Of a DNA stretch of 64,000 nt, positions 7,846-17,339 are shown in pieces. Both the position numbers and the translations under genes were made by a program. Numbering within the stretch: the first letter of the stretch is position 1; every line of letters starts with the position of its first letter. Where the stretch lies: contig NZ_JADHEC010000010.1 of assembly GCF_015277675.1 (NCBI RefSeq), positions 1 through 64,000 on the forward strand, read 5' to 3'. Below the pieces are notes generated by a model. It saw only the letters and a list, made by a program, of their open reading frames with translations. It was not told the origin of the DNA and ran no database searches. The stretch comes from Flavobacterium soyangense. GTDB lineage: Bacteria; Bacteroidota; Bacteroidia; Flavobacteriales; Flavobacteriaceae.

Positions 7846-9221
7846 ATTACATCAAAAAAATAATTTTTATTCTTTCATCCTCAATTCTAATAATAACTCT
7901 TCTTTATTGTTTTTCGGCAAATGGAGTTAATTTTAATGGAAGTGGTGTAAATCTAAATAAAAGAATAAATTTTAAAAAATCCAATACTTTAATTTCATCT
8001 AAGTTAGGATTATCTAACCAAATTTGTTCTGGTATTAATATTCATTTTGTGACAGGGCATGAAAAAGACTTAGATATGATTGCTGCTGCCGGATTTAATT
8101 TCATTCGTATGGATTTAGTCTGGCAATCTACCGAGCTCGTAAAAGGAAATTACTCTTGGGAAGCTTATGATGAATTGATTTCAAATCTTGAAAAACGGGG
8201 ATTGCGTGCCATTTTTATTTTAGATTATTCAAATACACTTTATGAACCTTTGCTTATATATAAAGATACAATTAGTGGAAAGGAGAAAAGGGGAATGATT
8301 CCGCCTAAACACATGGAGAGCATCAATGGATTTGCAAATTGGGCAGCAGCAGCGGCTCAACATTTCAAAAATAAAAATATAATTTGGGAAATCTGGAATG
8401 AACCCAATATAATTTCATTTTGGTTACCACAACCTAATGTAGTTAATTACTCTGATTTGGCTTACGCTACTTCTAAAGCTATTAAAAATGTTGAACCTAA
8501 CGCAATAGTTATTGCACCTGGACTTGCAGGAACGACCTCGCCATTTCTGGAAACATTCTTGGCTACAGGTATAATGGGATATATTGATGCTGTTAGCGTT
8601 CATCCTTACAGAGATTCTAGTCCCGAAACTGTTGACGCAGAATACAGTAAAATAAGAGATTTAATAAATCGTAATTCAGTATCCAAAAAAAATATAGCTA
8701 TAATTTCTGGTGAGTGGGGTTATTCAACATATGACAAGGGTATTTCTTTGAACTATCAAGCAGCTTATATTGTCCGAATGCAAATACATAATTTGATTTC
8801 AGGCATTCCCCTCTCAATCTGGTATGATTGGAAAAATGATGGGACTAATTTTGCAGAAAGAGAACATAACTTTGGAATAGTAATGTCAGATTTGAATTTA
8901 AAACCAGCATACACCGCCATTAAGACAATGAACCAACAATTAAAAGGTTTTAGTGTTGTAAGCAGGATAGATTCTATGAACAATAAAGATTATATCTTAC
9001 TTTTTAGAAATCGTCAAGGTAAATGCAAGATAGTAGCGTGGACATCAGAGAGTGCCCATTCCGTTGTGATAGATAATAAAATATCAAAAAAGGATGCTTT
9101 AACTGCAATTAATGGCATGGGCGGTATCTTAAAATTAAAAATGGAAAATAAAAAGTTAGTTTTGGATTTAAATGAATTACCGCAATACATTAATATTCCA
9201 GTTAGGGTTCTGAAAGAATGA
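7842..9221 (+). CDS. Glycoside hydrolase, GH39/PslG-like (clan GH-A)
   Basis: A 459-residue protein with an N-terminal hydrophobic segment (about 7-23) that is a signal peptide or anchor, so it likely acts in the periplasm or on the outer surface. The TIM-barrel has the clan GH-A signatures: acid/base Glu in IWNEPN (about E187), HPYRD near 254, and nucleophile Glu in SGEWGYS (about E291). A short beta-type C-terminal domain follows. PslG-type hydrolases trim or release the glycan encoded by the same locus. By analogy this enzyme may cut the polymer of this module. The exact GH family (GH39 versus GH5-like) is uncertain. It occupies the place where a pyruvyltransferase-like gene was lost. Confidence 0.82.
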   Translation: MNYIKKIIFILSSSILIITLLYCFSANGVNFNGSGVNLNKRINFKKSNTLISSKLGLSNQICSGINIHFVTGHEKDLDMIAAAGFNFIRMDLVWQSTELVKGNYSWEAYDELISNLEKRGLRAIFILDYSNTLYEPLLIYKDTISGKEKRGMIPPKHMESINGFANWAAAAAQHFKNKNIIWEIWNEPNIISFWLPQPNVVNYSDLAYATSKAIKNVEPNAIVIAPGLAGTTSPFLETFLATGIMGYIDAVSVHPYRDSSPETVDAEYSKIRDLINRNSVSKKNIAIISGEWGYSTYDKGISLNYQAAYIVRMQIHNLISGIPLSIWYDWKNDGTNFAEREHNFGIVMSDLNLKPAYTAIKTMNQQLKGFSVVSRIDSMNNKDYILLFRNRQGKCKIVAWTSESAHSVVIDNKISKKDALTAINGMGGILKLKMENKKLVLDLNELPQYINIPVRVLKE

Positions 9222-9373
9222 ATTAAATCATAGTAATAATTTTAGCTGAATTACAAGAATTTTTTTGAATCAATGAATTGAGGAAATAATTTTAAAATTA
9301 ACATTTACTAAGTATACAAAACAAATAGAATACAAGAACGAAACTACAAAATAAAAAACTAATATAGTACATT

Positions 9374-10282
9374 ATGAGCAAGAAACTAAACGTATATTAC
9401 TGGAAATTAAAGACCAACCATGGAAACTTTGGAGATGAATTAAATCATTACATTATTTCGCATTTATCAGGCTGTAAAATTAATCAAATTATTATACCTC
9501 TTTCGGGTTTCAATTATATCGTTACTTCATTAAGATCAATTTATCATCGTGAGATTCCAATAAAGAAAATTCCATTGATTATCAAACAATTTTTTATAAA
9601 TGATTTTATTGTTGGTATTGGTAGTATTATAAGAATTCCTGACAGCCATCGTTGTAAAGTTTGGGGTTCGGGTATAATTAGTAAAAATGAAGTAATACAT
9701 CCCGCTATCTTTTGTGCTGTTCGAGGTAAATATACTCAAAATAGATTGCGAGAATTAAATCTATCTGTTCCGGAAGCAATAGGCGATCCCGCTCTTTTAT
9801 TGCCCTTAATATATAAATCTAAGGTGTCAAAGAAATTTAAACTAGGAGTTATACCACACTTTTTGCATTTTGAAGATTTTAAAAAAATGTTTAAAGATGA
9901 TGATGTAATTGTAATAGATCTTACAGAACCTATTGAAATAGTAATTGATCAAATTAACTCATGTGAATATACAATTGCAACATCTCTTCACGGTCTAATC
10001 GTATCACATATTTATAATATTAAGTCAATATGGTATGAGTATTGTGAAATGCCACTTTCAGATGATGATGTTAAATTTCTAGATTATTTTTCCTCTGTTA
10101 ATATTCCAGAATACAAACCATTTAATATTGCATTATTAAAAGATATGAAAACAATCGACATTGTGAATTTAATTATAAATAGTGAGGATATAAATAAAAT
10201 TAATATTGATATTAGAATTTTGCAAAAACAATTAATAGATATAGCACCATTTCCTATAAAGTATGAATATATTCTAAATTAA
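9374..10282 (+). CDS. Polysaccharide pyruvyltransferase-family protein
   Basis: A 302-residue cytosolic protein of the PS_pyruv_trans family, expected to add ketal-linked pyruvate to a glycan or to act as a GT-B-like transferase. Visible marks are GNFGDELNHYI near residue 19, VWGSGI near 100, IGDPALLLPL near 136, GVIPHF near 160 and the conserved SLHG near 220. There is a 152-base gap before it without a visible gene. The following 154 bases are non-coding and then a stump of an acetyltransferase occurs, so this gene sits at a module edge. Acceptor sugar is unknown. Confidence 0.82.
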   Translation: MSKKLNVYYWKLKTNHGNFGDELNHYIISHLSGCKINQIIIPLSGFNYIVTSLRSIYHREIPIKKIPLIIKQFFINDFIVGIGSIIRIPDSHRCKVWGSGIISKNEVIHPAIFCAVRGKYTQNRLRELNLSVPEAIGDPALLLPLIYKSKVSKKFKLGVIPHFLHFEDFKKMFKDDDVIVIDLTEPIEIVIDQINSCEYTIATSLHGLIVSHIYNIKSIWYEYCEMPLSDDDVKFLDYFSSVNIPEYKPFNIALLKDMKTIDIVNLIINSEDINKINIDIRILQKQLIDIAPFPIKYEYILN

Positions 10283-10436
10283 AATATTATTATGTTGAGA
10301 TATAATTTTATTATAAGTTTATGAATTTAAATTAAATTAGGTAAATGATATAATTAATATATAGATTTTATTTATGATGCTGATATTAGTATACGACTCA
10401 TTCGTATAAGCCTGTAGTTATAGTTAATCTCATTAG

Positions 10437-10604
10437 GATAGCACCTCTTCTACTGTAATAAAAAGCGTTAAAAATCAAGATTATGTAAAAATTGGCTCAA
10501 ATTCCATGGTTAACAAAGATATTCCTGCTGCTACATTGGCTGTGGGTATACCTGCGAGAGTTGTAAAGCAAAACATTCATTGGACACGTGAAACCCTTTT
10601 TTAA
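10437..10604 (+). pseudogene. 3' remnant of a hexapeptide-repeat acetyltransferase
   Basis: An open segment following an in-frame stop encodes VKIGSNSMVNKDIPAATLA, then VGIPARVVKQN, and ends at TAA 10602-10604. This is the standard C-terminus of WbbJ/maltose-acetyltransferase-like left-handed beta-helix proteins (the VGIPARVVK signature). No start or upstream coils remain. The 150 bases before it (10283-10436) hold nothing recognisable. It is debris at a boundary between exchanged glycosyltransferase modules. Confidence 0.8.
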
Positions 10605-10621
10605 TGAGACACCAATAAAAT

Positions 10622-11569
10622 ATGCTAATGCCTAAAGTTTCAATAATAGTACCAATTTATAATGCAGAGAAGCACCTTAGACGTTGCATAGATAGTATTT
10701 TATCTCAAAAATATGAGGATTTTGAATTGATTCTTGTCAATGACGGTAGCAAGGATTCTTCAGGGTTTATTTGCGAAGAATATGGACTTAGAGACAAGCG
10801 TATAAAAGTTATTCTAAAGGAGAATGGCGGTGCATCTTCAGCAAGAAATGTTGGCTTGAATACAGCAATTGGTGAATATACAGCATTCTCAGATTCAGAC
10901 GATTGGATGGAGGAAGAATGGCTTTCTGCCATGATGGAGAATATCGGTAACACCGATTTGGTAATAGCTGGATATGTTAATCACGAAGGTGATGAGGTTG
11001 TCAATAAACCCCTGCCATTGGTTACTTATTCTGAAGGTGAAATTGGGGATGCCTGTTTCACTTTGCTAAACTCTTTCCAGATGGGATTTCTTTGGTCTAT
11101 GCTTTTCCGTTCTTCCATTATTAAATCCAACCACATTATAATGGATGAGAATATGACTTTTCAAGAGGATCTTGATTTTATTCTCCGATTTTTAACTTAT
11201 TCCAACTCGTTTAAAACTATTGATAGTTGCCAATATCATTATTATTACACAAATAAAGTTTCCTATCGATTTACAGTTTATGGAGTGGTGAAGATAATGA
11301 ATTCATTAAAAATCATTCTAGATGAGTCGGGTTACAATCACTGGCGTGACATTTACGGTGACTCAGTCCTACTTATACCTTTGCAGAACAATACTAATAT
11401 TTCTATGAAAGAAATAAAAAGCTATATCGCTCAATATGGAACTTATCACTATAGCGCAACAGCCTCTGTATTTTTAAAGATTGAGACTCTATTACCAACA
11501 TTTCTGGCTGTTTTTTTTGCTAGAATTGCTAAATTTATGCTGCGAAAAATGAATAAAATTAATTATTAA
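10622..11569 (+). CDS. Glycosyltransferase family 2
   Basis: A 315-residue GT-A enzyme. The start reads PKVSIIVPIYNAEKHLRRCI, followed by LVNDGSKDSSG, GGASSARNVG and the metal-binding DSDDW near residue 100. The last 30 residues contain a hydrophobic stretch and basic residues, suggesting membrane association. ATG at 10622 or 10628 are both possible; no Shine-Dalgarno helps, as is normal in this phylum. It probably adds one sugar to the lipid-linked repeat unit of module 1. Donor and linkage cannot be read from the sequence. Confidence 0.9.
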   Translation: MLMPKVSIIVPIYNAEKHLRRCIDSILSQKYEDFELILVNDGSKDSSGFICEEYGLRDKRIKVILKENGGASSARNVGLNTAIGEYTAFSDSDDWMEEEWLSAMMENIGNTDLVIAGYVNHEGDEVVNKPLPLVTYSEGEIGDACFTLLNSFQMGFLWSMLFRSSIIKSNHIIMDENMTFQEDLDFILRFLTYSNSFKTIDSCQYHYYYTNKVSYRFTVYGVVKIMNSLKIILDESGYNHWRDIYGDSVLLIPLQNNTNISMKEIKSYIAQYGTYHYSATASVFLKIETLLPTFLAVFFARIAKFMLRKMNKINY

Positions 11570-11580
11570 GATTTCACAAT

Positions 11581-12699
11581 TTGACACCTTATATTTTATT
11601 ATTAGTTTTAACAACGTTGTTCGCTTACTTTGCGGATTTACTATTTAAAAAACATCACTCGCAGAGCATTGTTTTTATTATAGGTATAGTTGTTGTTTAT
11701 ACAGTTATTGCGGGCTTACGTGATTTTGGAATTGGTATTGATACAAATGTTTACATTGAAGATTATTTTGACACAGCTAAATCATTAGTTAGTATAAAAG
11801 ACTTCCTTACAATAGAGTCAATGGACAAAGGATTCTTGTTTATTTGTTGGATATCATCTCTTATAAGCAGCGATAAGCAAGTAGTACTTGTTGTGGTGGA
11901 ATTCTGGATAATAGCTTTCACAATGCACGGAGTCTATATGCTGAAGAAAAATCACGGTGTAAAATTATGGATTTTTGTATTTTTGTATTTTTTCATGTTT
12001 TTTGGTTACTCCATAAATTTAATGCGTCAGTTCTGTGCAATGTCATTACTCTTTTGGGGGTTTGCTTGGCTCAGAAAAGGCAATTGGAAGGTTTATGCTT
12101 TAACACAAGTGGTAGCATATTATTTTCATAGTTCATCAGTTGTTTTCTTAATTGTACCTATTGTATATTTTCTATCATCTATAAAAAATGTACGTTTTAG
12201 AAATTATATAACTATAGCAAGTTTAATTGTTTTCATTTTTATAATGTCTTCTTTTATTTATTTCCTTACTTTGTTCGGTGATTTCAAAATAGTTTCTGAC
12301 GTATATACAGATAGGTACGGTCAAAATTCTGATTTTAACACTACAGCAGGTTCCAGTAATATACTGTTATTGAGTTATATGTTTGAATTTTTTTTACTTT
12401 ACATTGCATCAATAAATAAGAGAATGCCAGTTTCTTATAAATATATATTAGTTACCCTTTATTGTATCAATTTTTTGCTTATTCAACTTCATTTTATTAC
12501 TGCTTACCTAGATCGTCTTTCCTATTACATTGGCTTAGTTTACATGACTTATCTTGTATACGTTTTAGAGGATAAGCGTATAAATCCGTTATTAAGAGTT
12601 ACTGTTGTATGCTTTACTATATTTTTTTCCTATCGAATTTTTATAGAGAATGGAGGAGCAGAAATTTATCCATATACATCAAAAATTTTGGGAATTTAA
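11581..12699 (+). CDS. EpsG-family polysaccharide polymerase (Wzy-like, set 1)
   Basis: A 372-residue polytopic membrane protein with about ten hydrophobic segments. It has EpsG-type landmarks: AGLRDFGIGIDTNVY after the second helix, then RQFCAMSLLFWGFAWLRKG and YYFHSSSVVFL. Such proteins polymerise undecaprenyl-linked repeats at the periplasmic face. The reading frame opens with TTG at 11581, 12 bases after the previous stop; no ATG is better placed. It pairs logically with the flippase at 5238. A similar polymerase at 40712 belongs to the second set. Confidence 0.85.
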   Translation: MTPYILLLVLTTLFAYFADLLFKKHHSQSIVFIIGIVVVYTVIAGLRDFGIGIDTNVYIEDYFDTAKSLVSIKDFLTIESMDKGFLFICWISSLISSDKQVVLVVVEFWIIAFTMHGVYMLKKNHGVKLWIFVFLYFFMFFGYSINLMRQFCAMSLLFWGFAWLRKGNWKVYALTQVVAYYFHSSSVVFLIVPIVYFLSSIKNVRFRNYITIASLIVFIFIMSSFIYFLTLFGDFKIVSDVYTDRYGQNSDFNTTAGSSNILLLSYMFEFFLLYIASINKRMPVSYKYILVTLYCINFLLIQLHFITAYLDRLSYYIGLVYMTYLVYVLEDKRINPLLRVTVVCFTIFFSYRIFIENGGAEIYPYTSKILGI

Positions 12700-12717
12700 T
12701 AAAGAAATAGTAATAAC

Positions 12718-12801
12718 ATGTGCATGTTTAAAAAACTACTTTTTACTTTTATTTACTTATGTTCAACAGTACTTTGTCAATTAAAAATATTCAATAGATA
12801 A
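12718..12801 (+). pseudogene. Short signal-peptide-like ORF, probably a gene stump
   Basis: Twenty-seven codons from ATG 12718 read MCMFKKLLFTFIYLCSTVLC and then QLKIFNR before a stop. Basic residues followed by a hydrophobic run look like the start of a secreted protein whose remainder is gone. It lies in the gap between the polymerase and the next GT2 gene. It could also be chance. Confidence 0.35.
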
Positions 12802-12807
12802 ATTAAT

Positions 12808-13701
12808 ATGGAAGTATCGATTATTATAGTAAATTACAACACACTAGCACTTACGCAATCTTGTATTAATAGTGTATTTGAATATACATTAGATGTTTCT
12901 TTCGAGATTATTGTAATAGATAATAATTCACATGATGGAAGTCAGGCGATTTTGGCTCTAGATAATCGTATAACATTTATAGAATCAGACCTAAACCTTG
13001 GTTTTGGTAAGGCAAATAATTTAGGGATTAACGTGTCTAAAGGGAATTATGTATTTTTCCTTAATTCTGATACATATCTTTTAAATGATGCAATTTCGAA
13101 GTTGTGGAAATTTTGTGAAGAACGAAAAAATGAATTTATTGGGGCTGTTGGTTGTTTACTTATTGGGGATGATGGTCAACGCTGTCATTCTTATGCAAAG
13201 CTCCCATCAGCTTTTGACATTTTAAAGTCCTATGCTATAGCCCCATTTGCATCAAATAAAGCAAAACAAATTTTAGGTATTGATAATTCTAAAAACGAAT
13301 CTGAATTAAGTTTTGAAGTTGGTTATGTTACAGGTGCTGATTTATTTTTACATAAATCAGTACTAGATAATTGCGGACAATTCGATTCAGATTTTTTTAT
13401 GTATTCTGAGGAAGTTGAGTTGCAATGGCGTTTTAAATCAGCGGGTTATAAAAATGTTATAATTAACGGCCCTCAAATTGTGCATCTGGAAGGAGCAAGC
13501 ATGAAAGTATCAGAAAAGATTTCAATGAATAAGATTATTATGATACAAAAGAGTTTGTTTCTCCTAATAACTAAGACTTCTTCATTGTTAACATATTATA
13601 TTTTTCGATACCTTTTTGCTGTAATTAGAATTCCATTCTTGATATTGTCAAATTATTCATTTAAAGATAAAACAAAATATTTGTCACTACTATTTTCTTA
13701 A
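12808..13701 (+). CDS. Glycosyltransferase family 2, rhamnosyltransferase-like
   Basis: A 297-residue GT-A protein: MEVSIIIVNYNTLALTQSCI, VIDNNSHDGS, ESDLNLGFGKANNLGI, and FFLNSDTYL as the metal site. The FDSDFFMYSEEVELQWRF segment is typical of WbbL-like rhamnosyltransferases and relatives. A hydrophobic C-terminus (about 245-290) suggests membrane attachment. dTDP-L-rhamnose can be supplied by rfbABCD in this window, so rhamnose is a reasonable but unproven donor. The gene is 12 bases upstream of the next glycosyltransferase, probably in one operon. Confidence 0.88.
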   Translation: MEVSIIIVNYNTLALTQSCINSVFEYTLDVSFEIIVIDNNSHDGSQAILALDNRITFIESDLNLGFGKANNLGINVSKGNYVFFLNSDTYLLNDAISKLWKFCEERKNEFIGAVGCLLIGDDGQRCHSYAKLPSAFDILKSYAIAPFASNKAKQILGIDNSKNESELSFEVGYVTGADLFLHKSVLDNCGQFDSDFFMYSEEVELQWRFKSAGYKNVIINGPQIVHLEGASMKVSEKISMNKIIMIQKSLFLLITKTSSLLTYYIFRYLFAVIRIPFLILSNYSFKDKTKYLSLLFS

Positions 13702-13713
13702 ACAGTTGTAAAA

Positions 13714-14829
13714 ATGAAATTAATTATCGAGTGCAGAAGCTTACTAAAAACGCCAACAGGAATTGGATTATTTACTAAAGATTTAATAAATGCCTTATCT
13801 CAAACTAGTCCTGACTGGGATATTTATTTATTGACACCAACTAATTTTCATTTATCCATTGAAATAAATAAATCGAGCAACATACACATTATAAATTCTC
13901 CTATAAGTTGGTGGAGATTTGCTCCAAGAATTATTTGGTATTTATTAAAGGTACCTATACTTACACGAAAGATCAAGCCAGACTTTTTCTTATCTCCCAT
14001 GTCTTATTTTCCATTCGGTTTACCAAGAAGTGTAAAAACAGTCAATGTAATACATGATGTTGTTAATATTGAGTTTAAGGAAACAATGACTATTGCCAAT
14101 AGAATTTATAACCAATTATTATTTAACAAATCAGTAAACAATTCTAATTATATTTGGTGTAATTCTAATTACACTAAAGAAAGAATTTCACATTATTTCC
14201 CAACTAGAAAATGTAAAAACATATTTGTTGGACTTTCAATTGACACAGCTTTTCAAAAAATAGAAATTCCTACAGATAGAAAATTATTGGTATATAAAAA
14301 TTTTGAAATTGTTGATCCTTTCATTTTATTTGTAGGTTCGCTGGAACCTCGAAAAAATTTAGAGTTCCTTTTAAAATTGACACCAATACTTTATAAAAAA
14401 CATAAAATAAAAACAATAATTATAGGGGCAAAAGGTTGGAAAAATTCATCAATATACAAAATTATTAGTGATCCATCTTATCCCAAAGAAGCAACACATT
14501 TTGGGGGATATGTTACTGATTTTGAATTAGTTGATTTATATAATCTTGCATCGTGTTATGTGTCTACTTCCCTAAATGAGGGGTTCGGTATGCCTCAGTT
14601 AGAAGCATTATTTTGTGGCTGCCCTGTTGTTACAGCGAATAATTCTGGCATGACTGAAGTGGTATCAGGAAGAGGAACTTTAGTTGATGGTTGGGATGAA
14701 GAAGAATGGATCAAACAAATTGTAGAGACAGTTAGAAAAGGTAGAAACATGGAAACGAACTTCGATTTAACAGAATATGATTGGGTAAATATTACAAATA
14801 GATTTAGACAATATTTAAATTTAAAATAA
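13714..14829 (+). CDS. Glycosyltransferase family 4
   Basis: A 371-residue GT-B enzyme, WbaZ/mannosyltransferase-like. The N-terminal half has CRSLLKTPTGIGLFTKDLI and NVIHDVV. The C-terminal half has FVGSLEPRKN (about residue 206) and the retaining GT4 pattern SLNEGFGMPQLEALFCGCPV near residue 289, with the conserved EX7E. It is cytosolic and presumably extends the repeat unit of module 1. Donor sugar is not predictable from the motifs. Confidence 0.9.
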   Translation: MKLIIECRSLLKTPTGIGLFTKDLINALSQTSPDWDIYLLTPTNFHLSIEINKSSNIHIINSPISWWRFAPRIIWYLLKVPILTRKIKPDFFLSPMSYFPFGLPRSVKTVNVIHDVVNIEFKETMTIANRIYNQLLFNKSVNNSNYIWCNSNYTKERISHYFPTRKCKNIFVGLSIDTAFQKIEIPTDRKLLVYKNFEIVDPFILFVGSLEPRKNLEFLLKLTPILYKKHKIKTIIIGAKGWKNSSIYKIISDPSYPKEATHFGGYVTDFELVDLYNLASCYVSTSLNEGFGMPQLEALFCGCPVVTANNSGMTEVVSGRGTLVDGWDEEEWIKQIVETVRKGRNMETNFDLTEYDWVNITNRFRQYLNLK

Positions 14830-14899
14830 TATTCCAATAAAAATTTTATGTTAGAATACTTTCAAAAACACACACAATACTGACATAAATTTTTAAACT

Positions 14900-15940
14900 A
14901 TGAAAATCTATATAAACGCTCGTTTTTTAACTCAGCCCATATCTGGAGTTCAACGTTTTGCTATTGAAATTTCTAAAGAACTAAAAAAAAGTAATTTATC
15001 TTTAGTTTTTTTAGCTCCCAAAAACATTATACACCATGAATTGGCTGAGGAATTAGGCGTAACTGTTCTTGGAAATTTAAAAGGACACCTTTGGGAACAA
15101 ATAGAATTACAAACCTATGTTTTAAAAAATAATGCTTTATTAATTTCATTTTGCAATACAGCTCCTTTATTTATTAAAAATCAAATTGTGACTATTCATG
15201 ATTTATGTTTTAGAGTTCACCCAGAGTGGTTTTCAAAAAGTTTCGCATTCTTTTATAATTTTTTAATACCACAATTGGTAAGAGTATCAAAAGGAATTAT
15301 AACAGTCAGTAATGTTTCAAAACAAGAACTGATTAAAGAACTCAATGTTCCTGAAGACAAGATTACTGTTATTTATAATGCAGTAGCATCTGTTTTTGAG
15401 ATAGTTAATAGTTTTAAATTATCTAAGAGTGAATCCCCAATTCCTTTTGACTACATTTTATCTGTTTCCTCCCATCACCCCAGGAAAAATTTTGAAAGAC
15501 TCGTAAAAGCCTTCAAACTAATTAAGCAGGATAATCTTAAATTGTGTATAATAGGGAATATGAATAAAAATTTTAATTCAACTGAATTAGAAATTGAAGA
15601 TAATGTTATTTACTTACAAAACATTAGTGATTGCGAATTGATTGAATATTATAAACATTCAAAATTATTTGTTTTTGCAAGTATTTATGAAGGTTTTGGA
15701 ATACCAATAATTGAAGCACTTAAGGTCGGAGTACCTATTTGTATTTCTGATATTCCTGTTTTTCATGAAATTTGTCAAGAAAGTGCATTATACTTTGATC
15801 CATATAATATCAATGATATTAAAGATAAAATTATTGAATCGTTAAGTGATTCTTCTCGGTCAAATGATATTGATTTTAAAAGGTTTTCTTGGAAAGATGG
15901 AGCTTCAAAAATTTTAAAATTGATAAATGAAAATTTTTAA
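14900..15940 (+). CDS. Glycosyltransferase family 4
   Basis: A 346-residue GT-B enzyme starting MKIYINARFLTQPISGVQRF, with TIHDLCFRVHPEWFSK, ITVSNVSKQEL, SVSSHHPRKNFERL in the middle and the EGFGIPIIEALKVGVPI donor-site pattern near residue 274. It resembles mannosyl- or rhamnosyltransferases of capsule clusters. Seventy bases of AT-rich DNA separate it from the previous gene; the next gene follows after 29 bases. The exact specificity is unknown. Confidence 0.9.
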   Translation: MKIYINARFLTQPISGVQRFAIEISKELKKSNLSLVFLAPKNIIHHELAEELGVTVLGNLKGHLWEQIELQTYVLKNNALLISFCNTAPLFIKNQIVTIHDLCFRVHPEWFSKSFAFFYNFLIPQLVRVSKGIITVSNVSKQELIKELNVPEDKITVIYNAVASVFEIVNSFKLSKSESPIPFDYILSVSSHHPRKNFERLVKAFKLIKQDNLKLCIIGNMNKNFNSTELEIEDNVIYLQNISDCELIEYYKHSKLFVFASIYEGFGIPIIEALKVGVPICISDIPVFHEICQESALYFDPYNINDIKDKIIESLSDSSRSNDIDFKRFSWKDGASKILKLINENF

Positions 15941-15969
15941 AATTGCCAATTAAAATAATTATTTAAAAT

Positions 15970-17079
15970 ATGAAAAAAGCATTTATAACGGATTGGCTAG
16001 ATAAATACGGAGGAGCGGAACGTGTTGTTAGTGCCATCAATGAGATTTATGAATTTGATTATTATTATGCTTATGTGAATAAGATGACCCTTGAACTTCA
16101 AAAGAAAACTTTTGGAAATCGAGATGTAAATGTAATAAGTTCTAGAATTATGTCCTTGTTTAAGTATAAATTTAGAATACTAATGCCTTTTTTTCCTTAT
16201 ATTATTAAAAAATTTAATAAGCAAACTAAGCAAAATGAGATTGACTTGGTTATAAGTTCTTCTTGGACTATGTCAAAGGGTTATAGGTCTGGAAATGAAT
16301 TGCATATTTGTTATCTTCAAGCACGTAATTTTAAATATGTATGGGAAGAGGCAGACTTATACTTTAAAGGTCCTCTGAAATTAGTTTCGTTTGTCAAAGG
16401 GTATCTTCAACGATTTGATATTGAATCTGCACGTAATCCTGATTATTTAATTTCTAATTCTGTTTTTGTACAAAATTGGGTAAAAGAAAGATATAAAAGA
16501 GATTCTGTAGTTATTTATCCACCAGTAGACGTTGAAGATTTTTATATTTCAGATACTACAGATGATTATTATGTTACTGTAGGGAGATTAGAGCCATATA
16601 AACGTTTTGATATCGTTGTTGAAGCGTTCACACAAAATAAAAAGAAATTAGTAGTTATTGGTGATGGCACACAATCAAAATATTTAAAGTCTATTGCTGG
16701 AGTTAATATTGAGTTTACAGGATATTTGGAAAAAACGAAAATAAAGGATTATTTATCAAAATCAAAAGCATTTGTTTTTGCAGGAGTGGAAGATTTTGGG
16801 ATAGTAATAGTTGAAGCTCATGCTTCTGGAGTGCCAACAATTGTTTTTTCAGGAGGTGCTGCTAATGAGATTGTTACTCCAGAAAATGGCTTGTGTTACA
16901 ATATACAGAATGCTGAATCTTTAAACAGTAAACTAATAGATTTTGAAAATCAGTATTTAAGCTATAATAAAAATAAAATAAGAGAATCATCTTTAAAATT
17001 TTCAAAAGAAAGATTTAAAAATGAAATAAGAACTTACGTTGAATCCTTAAAAGTAAAGTGTTTGCCGCATTTGAATTAA
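15970..17079 (+). CDS. Glycosyltransferase family 4, WbaZ-like
   Basis: A 369-residue GT-B enzyme. The N-terminal DWLDKYGGAERV motif, CYLQARNFKYVWEE and IYPPVDVEDFY are features of WbaZ/WcaC-like mannosyltransferases. The C-terminal half has VGRLEPYKRFDIVVEAF and EDFGIVIVEAHASGVP with the EX7E pair. It is the last intact glycosyltransferase of module 1. The DNA after it contains tails of lost genes. Specificity is inferred only by resemblance. Confidence 0.9.
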   Translation: MKKAFITDWLDKYGGAERVVSAINEIYEFDYYYAYVNKMTLELQKKTFGNRDVNVISSRIMSLFKYKFRILMPFFPYIIKKFNKQTKQNEIDLVISSSWTMSKGYRSGNELHICYLQARNFKYVWEEADLYFKGPLKLVSFVKGYLQRFDIESARNPDYLISNSVFVQNWVKERYKRDSVVIYPPVDVEDFYISDTTDDYYVTVGRLEPYKRFDIVVEAFTQNKKKLVVIGDGTQSKYLKSIAGVNIEFTGYLEKTKIKDYLSKSKAFVFAGVEDFGIVIVEAHASGVPTIVFSGGAANEIVTPENGLCYNIQNAESLNSKLIDFENQYLSYNKNKIRESSLKFSKERFKNEIRTYVESLKVKCLPHLN

Positions 17080-17087
17080 CGAATTGA

Positions 17088-17231
17088 ATATCTGGCTTTA
17101 AAAAAAAATCTATTGTAAAATTTAATTTAAAAGAAGGAAGATTTTCTGTACGGGAAACCTCTCTTTATGCAAATGATATAAATTATTTTGCAAACAAAAT
17201 AGTAATTCTAATAGATAATCCTAAACTATAA
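17088..17231 (+). pseudogene. Orphan 3' coding fragment, family unknown
   Basis: An open segment of 47 codons with protein-like composition (VKFNLKEGRFSVRETSLYAN then IVILIDNPKL) ends in TAA at 17229-17231. It has no start codon and begins 9 bases after the stop of the preceding glycosyltransferase. It reads like the end of a lost gene; the family is not recognised. Confidence 0.4.
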
Positions 17232-17273
17232 AATAAAAGAGGTAAATTATGGTTACGATAGAGTGATAAATGA

Positions 17274-17339
17274 ATGATCGTGGATTATGAGTCTGAAAAA
17301 TTAATTAAATTTTATGAAAAGGTACTTGCGGGTAGTTAA
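17274..17339 (+). pseudogene. Possible 3' tail of a lost glycosyltransferase
   Basis: A short frame reads IVDYESEKLIKFYEKVLAGS and stops at 17337-17339. This resembles the helical ends of GT4/GT-B glycosyltransferases. It is too short for a firm call. Together with the fragment at 17088 it marks a deletion scar. Confidence 0.35.
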
